Assembly (NCBI RefSeq): GCF_020667835.1
Contig: NZ_JAFMPR010000004.1
Location: 62,001 to 126,000 of the forward strand
Direction: 5' to 3'
Source of the DNA: Roseibaca sp. Y0-43
GTDB lineage: Bacteria; Pseudomonadota; Alphaproteobacteria; Rhodobacterales; Rhodobacteraceae
Length of the DNA: 64,000 bases
This document shows positions 27,516 through 36,587 of this stretch, piece after piece. How positions within the stretch are numbered: the first letter of the stretch is position 1; every line of letters begins with the position of its first letter. The notes beneath the pieces are model-generated. The model did no database searches, had not been told where the DNA came from, and saw only the letters and a program-made list of their open reading frames with translations. The position numbers and the translations under genes are program-made.

Positions 27516-27550
27516 AAAAAAGCCCCCGCGATCTGCGGGGGCTTTCGTTT
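27516..27550. terminator. Bidirectional terminator between gabD and glnA
   Basis: AGCCCCCGC (27521-27529) and GCGGGGGCT (27535-27543) form a 9-bp stem with loop GATCT. It is flanked by an A-run on the left and TTTCGTTTT on the right. It can therefore end transcripts from both convergent genes. Confidence 0.9.
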
Positions 27551-27562
27551 TCGTCCAACTGC

Positions 27563-28969
27563 TTAGCAGCTGTAATACATGCTGTATTCGATCGGATGCG
27601 GGGTGTGCTCGTAGGCGTAAACTTCTTCCCACTTCAGGTCGATATAGGCCATGATCTGGTCCTTGGTGAACACGTCGCCAGCCAGCAGGAAGTCATGGTC
27701 CGCAGCAAGGCTTTCCAGCGCTTCACGCAAGGATGCGCAAACGGTGGGGATGCCTTCCAGCTCTTCCGGCGGCAGGTCGTACAGGTCTTTGTCCGACGCT
27801 GGGCCCGGATCGATCTTGTTCTTGATCCCGTCGATACCGGCCATCAGCAGCGCTGCAAAGCACAGGTAGGGGTTCGACGAGGGATCGGGGAAACGAGCTT
27901 CGACGCGCTTGGCTTTCGGGCTTTCCGTCCACGGGATACGCACACAGCCAGATCGGTTGCGCGCGGAATAGGCGCGCAGAACCGGGGCTTCGAAGCCGGG
28001 GATCAGGCGCTTGTAGCTGTTGGTCGACGGGTTGGTGAACGCGTTCAGCGTTTTCGCGTGCTTCAGGATGCCACCGATGAAATACAGCGCTTCCTGGCTC
28101 AGATCGGCGTATTTGTCGCCTGCGAACAAGGGTTTGCCGTCTTTCCAGATCGACATGTTGACATGCATCCCGGTGCCGTTGTCGCCCTTGACGGGCTTGG
28201 GCATGAAGGTTGCGGTCTTGCCATAGGCGTCAGCCACGTTCTTGATGACATACTTGTATTTCATCAGCTCGTCGGCCTGCTTGGTCAGCGAGTCGAAGAT
28301 CAGGCCAAGTTCGTGCTGGGCCGATGCAACCTCGGTGTGGTGCTTGTCGACCTTCATCCCCATGTCTTTCATGGTGGTCAGCATTTCCGAGCGCATGTCC
28401 TGGTTGGCATCGGTCGGGTTCATCGCGAAGTAATGACCCTTCACGCCCGGACGATGGCCGCTATTGCCATGCTCGTAATCGGTGTCGCTGTTCCAGGCCG
28501 CTTCTTCTGCGTCCACTTCGTAGCCGACCTTGTTGATCTTGTCGCTGAACTTGACGCTGTCGAAGACGAAGAACTCGGCTTCCGGGCCAAAATAGGACAC
28601 GTCACCGATACCGGTCGATTTCAGATAGGCCTCGGCTTTTTGCGCGGTGCCGCGCGGGTCGCGCTCATAGGGCTCGTTGGTGTCGGGCTCGACAATCGAG
28701 GCGTGGATGGCGAGGGTCTTTTCCGCGTAGAACGGGTCGATATAGACGCTCTCGGTGTCCAGAACCAGTTTCATGTCGGATGCTTCGATGCCCTTCCAGC
28801 CGGGAACCGAAGAGCCGTCGAACATGAAGCCTTCTTCGAGGAAGTCTTCATCAACCATGTCGTTGATGATGGTCACGTGCAGCATACGGCCGCGCGGGTC
28901 GACGAAGCGGATGTCGAGATAAGCGACATCTTCCTCTTTCATTAGTTTGAGAACGTCAGCAGCACTCAT
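27563..28969 (-). CDS. glnA: Glutamine synthetase, type I
   Basis: This 468-residue enzyme makes glutamine from glutamate and ammonia as a dodecamer. Family segments include FMFDGSSVPGWKGIEASDM, FGPEAEFFVFD, GDNGTGMHVNMS and NPSTNSYKRLIPGFEAPV. The adenylylation Tyr is present in KDLYDLPPEELEG, so GlnE control is expected. It is preceded on the same strand by glnB with a 59-nt gap. This is the usual glnBA operon of alphaproteobacteria, controlled by nitrogen status. Confidence 0.98.
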   Translation of the reverse strand: MSAADVLKLMKEEDVAYLDIRFVDPRGRMLHVTIINDMVDEDFLEEGFMFDGSSVPGWKGIEASDMKLVLDTESVYIDPFYAEKTLAIHASIVEPDTNEPYERDPRGTAQKAEAYLKSTGIGDVSYFGPEAEFFVFDSVKFSDKINKVGYEVDAEEAAWNSDTDYEHGNSGHRPGVKGHYFAMNPTDANQDMRSEMLTTMKDMGMKVDKHHTEVASAQHELGLIFDSLTKQADELMKYKYVIKNVADAYGKTATFMPKPVKGDNGTGMHVNMSIWKDGKPLFAGDKYADLSQEALYFIGGILKHAKTLNAFTNPSTNSYKRLIPGFEAPVLRAYSARNRSGCVRIPWTESPKAKRVEARFPDPSSNPYLCFAALLMAGIDGIKNKIDPGPASDKDLYDLPPEELEGIPTVCASLREALESLAADHDFLLAGDVFTKDQIMAYIDLKWEEVYAYEHTPHPIEYSMYYSC

Positions 28970-29028
28970 GTGTTTTCCCTTTGCTTTTGAAACATGTGAT
29001 GGGAGCGGGTCGCGGCACGAAGATGCGC

Positions 29029-29430
<402 letters not shown>

Positions 29431-29554
29431 CTAAGGGCCACAATCTGATAAGGCGTTGGACTTGACCGGCTTTGGGCCGAAAGCGACGCGTGCGGTCAAA
29501 AAAAAGACAATACGCACAAAAAATAAGCTATTTGAAAATTATTGGTGCAGGAAA

Positions 29555-31111
29555 GTGACTGAAATTCTGACATCTGCCCAAATGCGCGCCATTGAGGGGG
29601 CGGTAATTGATTCTGGCGCGGTCACGGGACTGGCGCTGATGGAGCGCGCGGGTCAATCCGTTCTGGATGCGATCTTCGGACAATGGCCCGATATGGCCCG
29701 TCAGCCGGGCTTGGCGCTGGTGCTGTGTGGTCCCGGCAATAATGGTGGCGACGGGTTTGTCATCGCGCGACTGCTGGCGGGGCAGGGGTGGCGGGTGCGC
29801 GTGGCCCTGCTGGGCGATCCCTCTCGTCTGAGTCCGGACGCGCAGATAAACCATGACCGTTGGGTGCAGGGCGGTGGGGTCGTGCAGGCCTGGGCCGAGG
29901 CTGTCGCGCAAGGCAAGGCCGGTAGTCGCGATGTCACGCTATTGATTGACGCGCTGTTCGGCACGGGCCTGACCCGTCCGTTGGGGGTGTTGCACGATGA
30001 CCTGTCGCGGCTTCTGGCCCCCGACATGGCCCCGCGACCCAAGATCATTGCCGTGGATGTGCCGTCGGGCCTGTGCGCCGATAGCGGCCGCGTGCTTGGC
30101 CCCATGGCTCCTTTCGCCCTGCGCGCGGATCTGACCGTCAGCTTTCACCGTATGAAACTGGGGCATGTGCTGGCAGATGGGCCGGAACTGTGCGGCAAGG
30201 TGGTGGTTGCCGATATCGGCCTGTCATCCGGGCAGGTGCCGGGGATCGTGCAGGCCGTGACCCGGCCCGAGGGCGCGCGTCTGGACAAGCACATGGGCCA
30301 CAAATTCAACCATGGGCACGCGCTGGTTCTGTCCGGTGGGGCCGGTCGCACTGGCGCTGCCCGGCTGGCGGCGCGCGGTGCCTTGCGCATGGGTGCGGGG
30401 CTGGTGACGCTGGGCGTGCCGGGGGCGGCCCTGTTCGAGGTCGCCGCCCAGATCACCGCGCTGATGCTGACGCGCATCGACACGGCCGAATCCCTTGCGC
30501 AGGTGCTACAGGATACACGCATCAACGCGCTGTGCCTTGGGCCGGGGCTTGGGGTCGAGGCAGAGCAAACCGCGCTGATAGAGGTCGCGCTGGACGCGCG
30601 CCGCCCGACCGTGCTGGACGCCGATGCGTTGACCTGCCTGGCGCAGACGCCAGAGCTCTTTGCGAAGTTGCATGACACTTGTGTTCTAACCCCGCATATG
30701 GGCGAGTTTGCGCGGCTCTTTCCCGATATCGCGGCCAAGCTATCCGCCCCGCCGCTGCATGGCCCTGCCTATTCAAAGGTCGACGCCACGCGTGCCGCTG
30801 CCGCGCGGGTTGGTTGCGTGGTGCTGCTGAAAGGGCCGGATACCGTGATCGCGGCGCCGGATGGCCAGTGTCGTATTCACGCGGCGGCCTATGATCGCGC
30901 GGCCCCTTGGCTTGCGACGGCGGGGGCAGGCGATGCGTTGGCCGGGTTCATCATCGGCTTGCTGGCGCGCGGGCAGACGCCACTGGAAGCGGCCTGCACG
31001 GCAGCATGGCTGCATGTCGACTGCGCCCGCGCGTTTGGGCCGGGCCTGATAGCAGAGGATTTGCCAGAGGTGTTGCCAAGGGTCTTGGCCCAGATCACCG
31101 GGCAGGCGTGA
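29555..31111 (+). CDS. nnr: Bifunctional NAD(P)H-hydrate epimerase / ADP-dependent dehydratase
   Basis: This 518-residue protein repairs damaged (hydrated) NADH and NADPH. The N-terminal YjeF_N half (about 1-210, with VLCGPGNNGGDGFVIARLL) epimerises the hydrate. The C-terminal ribokinase-like half (from HKFNHGHALVLSGGAGRTGA) dehydrates it using ADP and carries the catalytic GAGDALAG motif. The GTG at 29555 behind AGGAA is chosen. An ATG-initiated in-frame extension from 29456 is basic, AT-rich and not family-like. Its last 17 nt overlap the convergent Hint gene. Confidence 0.92.
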   Translation: MTEILTSAQMRAIEGAVIDSGAVTGLALMERAGQSVLDAIFGQWPDMARQPGLALVLCGPGNNGGDGFVIARLLAGQGWRVRVALLGDPSRLSPDAQINHDRWVQGGGVVQAWAEAVAQGKAGSRDVTLLIDALFGTGLTRPLGVLHDDLSRLLAPDMAPRPKIIAVDVPSGLCADSGRVLGPMAPFALRADLTVSFHRMKLGHVLADGPELCGKVVVADIGLSSGQVPGIVQAVTRPEGARLDKHMGHKFNHGHALVLSGGAGRTGAARLAARGALRMGAGLVTLGVPGAALFEVAAQITALMLTRIDTAESLAQVLQDTRINALCLGPGLGVEAEQTALIEVALDARRPTVLDADALTCLAQTPELFAKLHDTCVLTPHMGEFARLFPDIAAKLSAPPLHGPAYSKVDATRAAAARVGCVVLLKGPDTVIAAPDGQCRIHAAAYDRAAPWLATAGAGDALAGFIIGLLARGQTPLEAACTAAWLHVDCARAFGPGLIAEDLPEVLPRVLAQITGQA

Positions 31112-31565
31112 GCACAACCTGCGCGCCGTCCAGATCCAGCGTGACGGGCGTGTCAAATTCCAGTTGAAACAGCACCGCGGCACGCGGCTGGCCGCGGCGC
31201 AGCTTTGCCCCATCGACCAAGCGCGCGGCGGGGCTGGCCGTGGGCTGGCCAAAGATAACCTGCGCGCGCCAATCATCCGCGATCATGGATTGCCCGGCAC
31301 CCAGCACCAAGGGCGCGCGGCCTTTGCGGGCCATGCGGACAATATCGGCCCCATCCACGCGCTTTTGCCGGATTGCGCGCAATTCGTGCAGGTTGCCCAC
31401 GCTGTCCAGAACCAGGTCGCCCGCCATCAACCGATCGACCGGCTGCCAGCCCATCAGCGTGCGCACCCGCGTCGTGGGGCCAAACCCGTTAGGCTCGGTC
31501 TTGACGGGGCGTGCATCAATCGTGCGGGCCGCGCGAAGAGGAGGAGCAAGCGAAATGGTCGTCAT
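31095..31565 (-). CDS. Hint-domain protein lacking the catalytic Cys
   Basis: This 156-residue protein contains the Hint (hedgehog/intein) fold pattern TRVRTLMGWQPVDRLMAGDLVLD, followed by ELRAIRQKRV and LVLGAGQSMIADDWRAQVIF. In processing Hint domains a Cys opens the domain. The matching place here reads NGFGPTT, so self-cleavage looks impossible. Many Rhodobacteraceae carry similar Hint_2 proteins of unknown role. An AAGGA precedes ATG 31565. The 3' end overlaps the convergent nnr gene by 17 nt. Confidence 0.75.
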   Translation of the reverse strand: MTTISLAPPLRAARTIDARPVKTEPNGFGPTTRVRTLMGWQPVDRLMAGDLVLDSVGNLHELRAIRQKRVDGADIVRMARKGRAPLVLGAGQSMIADDWRAQVIFGQPTASPAARLVDGAKLRRGQPRAAVLFQLEFDTPVTLDLDGAQVVLTPAR

Positions 31566-31760
31566 GGTCTTAATCCTTTGGGGCAGGCTATCGTCGAAAT
31601 GTGACGAAAGGGTAAATGCCGAAATCTTTGTTCACTGTTTCAGTTCCGGCGACAATCGCGGCCAAATGCGGCCAGAATCGGGCGCGCCCGTGTCGGTTCT
31701 TTGGCCGGCTGTGCTTTTTCCCCTCGCGCCCGCGCCACGGCTTTGCTACATCGCCCCTAT

Positions 31761-31845
31761 GCGGGTGTGGCGAAATTGGTAGACGCACCAGATTTAGGTT
31801 CTGGCGCCGCAAGGCGTGGGGGTTCAAGTCCCTCCACCCGCACCA
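31761..31845 (+). tRNA. tRNA-Leu (anticodon TAG)
   Basis: A 7-bp acceptor stem GCGGGTG/CACCCGC encloses a D-arm starting TGGCGAAATTGG. The anticodon loop TTTAGGT carries the TAG anticodon, followed by a long variable arm (GGCGCCGCAAGGCGT) typical of class II tRNAs. The T-arm is GGGTTCAAGTCCC. The 3' CCA is encoded. A terminator follows at 31867-31893. Confidence 0.98.
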
Positions 31846-31866
31846 TTGAAGCAGTTCGAAAACGCA

Positions 31867-31893
31867 AAAAGCGCGCCCAAGTGGCGCGCTTTT
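31867..31893. terminator. Bidirectional terminator between tRNA-Leu and nrdJ
   Basis: AAAAGCGCGCC and GGCGCGCTTTT form a perfect 11-bp stem with loop CAAGT, with A-run and T-run on the two flanks. It serves the tRNA on the plus strand and nrdJ on the minus strand. Confidence 0.9.
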
Positions 31894-31915
31894 GCCTCTC
31901 CAGCGGTCGCTTAGC

Positions 31916-34171
31916 CTAGCCGCATTTACTGTGCCCGCAGGCGCGGCAGGTCATGCAGCCTTCGATCATCACCATCTCGAACGCACCGCAAGACGGACAG
32001 GCGGCGGGCGTGCCCCCGACAGCCATTTTCAGCGCCTGCGGGTCGGTTTTCAGGCCCAGCCCGGCCCCACCGATAAACCCGATTCGCACAAGGTGCTGTT
32101 CGATCACCCCGCCGATCGCGGCCAGAATAGAGGGGATGTATTGCCCCTGCACCCAAGCCCCGCCGCGCGGGTCGAACACCGCTTTCAGCTCTTCCACCAC
32201 GAAGGACACATCGCCCCCGCGCCGGAACACGGCCGAGATCATGCGCGTCAGCGCGACCGTCCACGCATAATGTTCCATGTTCTTGGAGTTGATGAAAATC
32301 TCGAACGGGCGGCGGTGCCCCGCGATCACCGTGTCGTTGATGGTGACATAGATCGCATGTTCGGAGCCGGGCCATTTCAGCTTGTAGGTCTGGCCGTCCA
32401 AGGTCTCTGGCCGGTCAAAGGGTTCGGCCAGATAGACCACATCGCCCGCAGCCGGTGCCTTGGGCGCGCTGTCGCTTTCAGACACCGACAGGACCGACCC
32501 GGTCACATCATTCGGACGGTAGGTGGTGCAGCCTTTGCAGCCCATGTCCCAAGCGGCCAGATACACGTCCTTGAACGCGTCGAAGGAAATATCCTCGGGG
32601 CAGTTGATGGTTTTCGAGATGCTGCTATCGACCCATTTCTGCGCCGCAGCCTGCATCTTCACATGGTCGATGGGCGCAAGGTTCTGCGCCGTGACCACAT
32701 GCTCGGGCAGGGGTGTGTCGCCATGCAGCTTCCGCCACAGAGAGACGGCATAATCCTCGACCACTTCCTCGGTGCGCGAGCCGTCCTTTTGTAGCACCTT
32801 GCGGGTGTAACTGGTGGCGAAAATGGGTTCGATCCCGGAGCTGACATTGCCTGCATAGAGGCTGATCGTCCCGGTCGGCGCGATAGAGGTCAGAAGCGCG
32901 TTGCGGATGCCATGCTTGCCAACGGCGTCGCGCACATCGGCATCCATGGCCTGCATCGTGCCAGAGGCGAGGTAGGCGTCGCGGTCGAACAGCGGGAACG
33001 CGCCCTTTTCGCGCGCAAGGTCGACGCTCGCCAGATAGGCGGCGCGGGCGACTGCGCGCATCCACGCATCGGTTTGCGCCACGGCCTCGTCAGAGCCGTA
33101 GCGCTGCCCCGTCAGCACCAGCGCATCCGCCAGCCCCGTCACGCCCAGCCCGATGCGGCGTTTCGCCTGCGCCTCTTGCGCCTGCGCGTCCAGCGGGAAG
33201 CGGCTGGCGTCCACGACATTATCCATCATCCGCACCGCCACGCGCACCAGGTCGTCCAGCGCGGCCATGTCCAGGCTGGCCTTTGCGGTGAACGGGTCAC
33301 GCACCAGCCGGGCAAGGTTGATCGACCCCAGCAGACACGCACCATAGGGCGGCAAAGGCTGCTCGCCGCAAGGGTTGGTGGCGGCAATCGTCTCGCAATA
33401 GGCAAGGTTGTTGGCCTTGTTGATCCGGTCGATGAAGATCACGCCCGGTTCGGCGTAATCATAGGTCGCGCGCATGATGCGGTTCCACAGATCGCGCGCC
33501 TGCACGGTGCGGTAAACCCGCCCGCCAAAGACCAGATCCCAAGAGGCATCGGCCTTGACCGCATCCATGAACGGGTCTGTCACCAGCACCGACAGGTTGA
33601 ACATGCGCAGGCGGGCCGCGTCTTGTTTGGCGGTGATGAAATCCTCGATGTCGGGATGGTCGCAGCGCATGGTGGCCATCATCGCGCCGCGGCGGCTGCC
33701 TGCCGACATGATGGTGCGGCACATCGCATCCCATACATCCATGAACGAGAGCGGCCCCGACGCATCTGCGGCGACCCCATGCACCGCCGCGCCCTTGGGG
33801 CGGATGGTGCTGAAATCGTAACCTATGCCGCCACCTTGCTGCATGGTCAGCGCGGCCTCTTTCAGCATGTCGAAAATGCCGCCCATGCTGTCGGGGATCG
33901 TGCCCATGACAAAACAGTTGAACAGCGTCACGCTGCGCCCGGTGCCGGCGCCTGCCGTAATACGGCCTGCGGGCAGGAATTTGAAATCCTCCAGCGCTGT
34001 GTAGAACCGGTCTTCCCAAAGGACAGGATCTTTTTCCACCTGCGCCAGCGCGCGGGCGATCCGGCGCCATGTATCTTCCACCGTCTTGTCCTGAACCGTG
34101 CCATCCGCCGCTTTCAGGCGGTATTTCATGTCCCAGATCTGCTCTGCAATCGGGGCTTCGAAACGGCTCAT
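31916..34171 (-). CDS. nrdJ: Adenosylcobalamin-dependent (class II) ribonucleoside-diphosphate reductase
   Basis: This 751-residue enzyme makes deoxyribonucleotides using coenzyme B12 and needs no oxygen. Key features are the first redox Cys in VTLFNCFVMGTIPD, the finger-loop motif ATNPCGEQPLPPYGACLLGSIN (with the radical Cys and Glu), SIAPTGTISLYAG, and a C-terminal zinc-ribbon-like Cys set CPSCGAFEM...CMTCRACGHSKCG. The ATG at 34171 has AAAGGA at good spacing. An ATG three codons upstream would overlap that site. Longer in-frame extensions are not conserved. It stands alone behind the terminator. Confidence 0.96.
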   Translation of the reverse strand: MSRFEAPIAEQIWDMKYRLKAADGTVQDKTVEDTWRRIARALAQVEKDPVLWEDRFYTALEDFKFLPAGRITAGAGTGRSVTLFNCFVMGTIPDSMGGIFDMLKEAALTMQQGGGIGYDFSTIRPKGAAVHGVAADASGPLSFMDVWDAMCRTIMSAGSRRGAMMATMRCDHPDIEDFITAKQDAARLRMFNLSVLVTDPFMDAVKADASWDLVFGGRVYRTVQARDLWNRIMRATYDYAEPGVIFIDRINKANNLAYCETIAATNPCGEQPLPPYGACLLGSINLARLVRDPFTAKASLDMAALDDLVRVAVRMMDNVVDASRFPLDAQAQEAQAKRRIGLGVTGLADALVLTGQRYGSDEAVAQTDAWMRAVARAAYLASVDLAREKGAFPLFDRDAYLASGTMQAMDADVRDAVGKHGIRNALLTSIAPTGTISLYAGNVSSGIEPIFATSYTRKVLQKDGSRTEEVVEDYAVSLWRKLHGDTPLPEHVVTAQNLAPIDHVKMQAAAQKWVDSSISKTINCPEDISFDAFKDVYLAAWDMGCKGCTTYRPNDVTGSVLSVSESDSAPKAPAAGDVVYLAEPFDRPETLDGQTYKLKWPGSEHAIYVTINDTVIAGHRRPFEIFINSKNMEHYAWTVALTRMISAVFRRGGDVSFVVEELKAVFDPRGGAWVQGQYIPSILAAIGGVIEQHLVRIGFIGGAGLGLKTDPQALKMAVGGTPAACPSCGAFEMVMIEGCMTCRACGHSKCG

Positions 34172-34355
34172 GAGGGGCATCCTTTGGGGGTCGTGCGCGG
34201 GAAGGGACAAAATAGGCCGTGGCGCGGCAGCGGTCAACGCTTTGCCGCCGATGCTGGTGTTTAGGTGGCCTTGGGCCGGGATCGCATTTTGCAACAGGTT
34301 TCCCGACTTCTGTGATAGGCTGGCGACAGGCGCATAAAAACGAGGGGGCACAGGA

Positions 34356-34751
34356 ATGCGGTTCTTTACTGTTTTCATGGCGGGATTGCTGGCCGCTGGG
34401 ACGGCGGCGGCCGATAGTTGTTGGTGGCATAACGGCTCGCTCATGCGCTTGGCCGACCGCGGCAACCAGCGCGCCTTTTACTACGAAGAACCGCGCTCTG
34501 GCCTGCGCAGCGTTGGCGTGCGCCGGGGCACGTTGTTGTTCAACGGCACCAAGGACGGCAACTGGTATTCGGGCTGGGCCTCGGTCTTTTCGCCGGGCTG
34601 CGAGCCGTTGCAATACTGGGTCGAAGGTCCGGTTGCATCCAGCCAGCGCGAGGTCACGATGCGCGGCACCCGCGAGGTGCATCGCGACTGCCGCTGGACA
34701 GGCGATTACGCCACCGATGTGCTGGTCTTCACCTATTCGCATCAGTGCTAG
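34356..34751 (+). CDS. Small secreted protein with four cysteines, function unknown
   Basis: This 131-residue protein is not recognised as a named family. It has a clear signal peptide (MRFFTVFMAGLLAAGTAAA). The mature part has four Cys (22, 82, 112 and 131, the last residue), enough for two disulfides, and many aromatic residues (SCWWHNGSLM, DGNWYSGWASVFSPGC). It is probably periplasmic or extracellular. It stands alone between the divergent nrdJ and the MFS gene. Short hypothetical proteins of this style recur in Rhodobacteraceae, but no role can be assigned. Confidence 0.75.
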   Translation: MRFFTVFMAGLLAAGTAAADSCWWHNGSLMRLADRGNQRAFYYEEPRSGLRSVGVRRGTLLFNGTKDGNWYSGWASVFSPGCEPLQYWVEGPVASSQREVTMRGTREVHRDCRWTGDYATDVLVFTYSHQC

Positions 34752-34926
34752 GCGGTGCCAGCGCTGACAAGCGCCCTTTGAAAGCGATCTGAAGGAGGGT
34801 CATTTCACTCCGCCACGCTGTGTTGGCTGGTGCGCGCCGCGAAAATGCCTTTAGCTGCCCGGATCAGGGGCAAGATCCAAGCGAGAGCGGCCCTTGTTCG
34901 GAACCTGTTGCGGGGCGTGGCTGGGC

Positions 34927-36117
34927 ATGGCCGAGTTGTCAAAAGGATGGGCGGGCGTCGTGGCCGCGTTGGGGGTGACGACCATCCTTGGCTATGGCGC
35001 GATTTTCTACGCGTTTCCCATCCTTGTGCCCCATGTCGCTGCCGAATTCGCCGTTGCACCGGCAACCTTGTTCGGGATGTTTTCCATCGGGTTGTTCCTT
35101 GGCGGACTTTTGTCCAGCCGGTTCGGTGGCTGGCTGGACCGCTTCGGCGCGCCGCGTGTGATGACCGTTTGCAGCGCCGCCGTGGCCGCCCTATTCGCGG
35201 CGATGTCCGTCGCGCCGAACCTTTGGGTCTATGGGGCGCTGGTCATTCCACTGGAAGCGATCAGCTTCATGGTGCTCTACGACGCGGCTTTCGCGGCGCT
35301 GGCGTTGCGGGTGCCCAAGGGCACACGGCAGGCAATCACCCGGCTGACATTGATCGGCGGCTTCGCCTCTACCCTGTTCTGGCCGCTGACCGGCTGGCTG
35401 GCAGAGGCGTTCGGCTGGCGGATGACCTACCTGGTTTTCGCCGGTCTTCACCTGCTGGTCGCGCTGCCGCTGCATGGCTGGATCGCGGCACTGGGGCGCA
35501 AGCCCGGTATCGCTGCGGAAGAAGCGCCACCCGCGCCAGACTGGCCCCCCGTGCCACCTGCCCAAACGCGGCGGGCATTCTGGCTGCTGGGTGCTAGCTT
35601 CGCGCTGACGGGCATCGTGATCGCGGCGCTGGGCGTGCATCTGGTGCCCGTGCTGCTGGAACGGGGCCTTGGCCAGACAGCCTACCTGATCGGCATGGCG
35701 ATGGGGCCGACACAGGTTCTGGTGCGTATTGTCGATGCAACGCTCTGGCGCGGGCTCCACCCGCTGGGCGTGGCCATAATCTCTGGCAGCGCGGTGGTCT
35801 GCGCGGTTCTGGCGCTGCTCTTGCCCGGAAGCGTGGCGCTTGCCTTGGCCTTTGCGGTGCTGTTCGGCGCGGGGCAGGGCTTGGCCAGCATCGTGCGCGG
35901 TGCGGTGCCCCTCGCGCTGTTCGGAACGCCCGGCCTTGGGCGGCGCTTGGGGCAATTGGCGGGATTGCGCAATGTCAGCGCGGCTGCGGCGCCCGTTCTG
36001 TTCGCGGTGGCGCAGCAGGCGATCGGGCTGGCGGCAACGCTCTGGTTGTCCTTGGTCATAGCGCTTGCGGGGCTGGCCCTTCTCTGGCCCTTGCGCAAAC
36101 TGGCCATGCCGCGTTGA
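34927..36117 (+). CDS. Major facilitator superfamily transporter
   Basis: This 396-residue protein has twelve hydrophobic segments and the MFS loop 2-3 motif region SSRFGGWLDRFGAPRVM. Its family resembles the monocarboxylate/oxalate-type MFS proteins (GYGAIFYAFPILVPHVAAEF). It probably moves a small organic acid or exports a toxic compound, but the substrate is not visible. The ATG at 34927 is selected by the MFS N-terminus. A TTG at 34894 is an alternative. It is followed after 41 nt by a DUF1489 gene. Confidence 0.85.
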   Translation: MAELSKGWAGVVAALGVTTILGYGAIFYAFPILVPHVAAEFAVAPATLFGMFSIGLFLGGLLSSRFGGWLDRFGAPRVMTVCSAAVAALFAAMSVAPNLWVYGALVIPLEAISFMVLYDAAFAALALRVPKGTRQAITRLTLIGGFASTLFWPLTGWLAEAFGWRMTYLVFAGLHLLVALPLHGWIAALGRKPGIAAEEAPPAPDWPPVPPAQTRRAFWLLGASFALTGIVIAALGVHLVPVLLERGLGQTAYLIGMAMGPTQVLVRIVDATLWRGLHPLGVAIISGSAVVCAVLALLLPGSVALALAFAVLFGAGQGLASIVRGAVPLALFGTPGLGRRLGQLAGLRNVSAAAAPVLFAVAQQAIGLAATLWLSLVIALAGLALLWPLRKLAMPR

Positions 36118-36158
36118 TCGCGCTTGAAGCCACGGTCGCAAAGGTTAATTTGGCCCGC

Positions 36159-36587
36159 ATGGCGAAGCTGCATCTCATCAAACTCTGTGTCGGGGCCGAA
36201 ACGGTCGAGGACTTGCTGGACTGGCAGCGCAACCCGCGCGCCAAGGGGCCGGACGGATTGCCGCGCCACATCACCCGCATGTGGCCGAAACGCGCCGAGG
36301 AATTGCTGGATGGCGGCTCGCTCTACTGGGTGTTCAAGGGCGCGATCCTCGCACGCCAGCGCATCTTGCGGCTGGACGAGGTGACAGGTGTCGACGGGAT
36401 TGCCCGCTGCGCCATCGTTCTTGACCCGGAGGTGGTGCGCACAACCGCAGCGACACGCCGACCCTTTCAGGGCTGGCGCTATCTGAAAGCCGAAGATGCC
36501 CCGCGCGACCTGCCCAAGGCGCGCAAGGGCGATGACAGCCTGCCGCCGGAACTGGACGCAATGCTGGCCGAAATCGGCCTGCGCTAA
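36159..36587 (+). CDS. DUF1489 family protein
   Basis: This 142-residue protein starts MAKLHLIKLCVGAETVEDL and has the DUF1489 features HITRMWPKRAEELLDGGSLYWVFKG and GIARCAIVLDPEVVRTTAATRRPFQGWRYL. The family is nearly restricted to alphaproteobacteria and has no known function. The sequence looks cytosolic with no signal peptide. Its stop codon overlaps the convergent ccdA-like gene by 4 nt. Confidence 0.9.
   Translation: MAKLHLIKLCVGAETVEDLLDWQRNPRAKGPDGLPRHITRMWPKRAEELLDGGSLYWVFKGAILARQRILRLDEVTGVDGIARCAIVLDPEVVRTTAATRRPFQGWRYLKAEDAPRDLPKARKGDDSLPPELDAMLAEIGLR

Noticed and set aside
29456-29554. N-terminal extension of the NAD(P)HX repair protein to an upstream start codon
   Set aside because: The extension is Lys/Arg-rich, AT-rich and not family-like, while the GTG at 29555 has a ribosome site and matches the family N-terminus.
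34172-34355. Possible cobalamin riboswitch or NrdR box upstream of the B12-dependent reductase
   Set aside because: No B12-box-like core (GCCACTG-type) or recognisable NrdR palindrome was found in the 184-bp gap.
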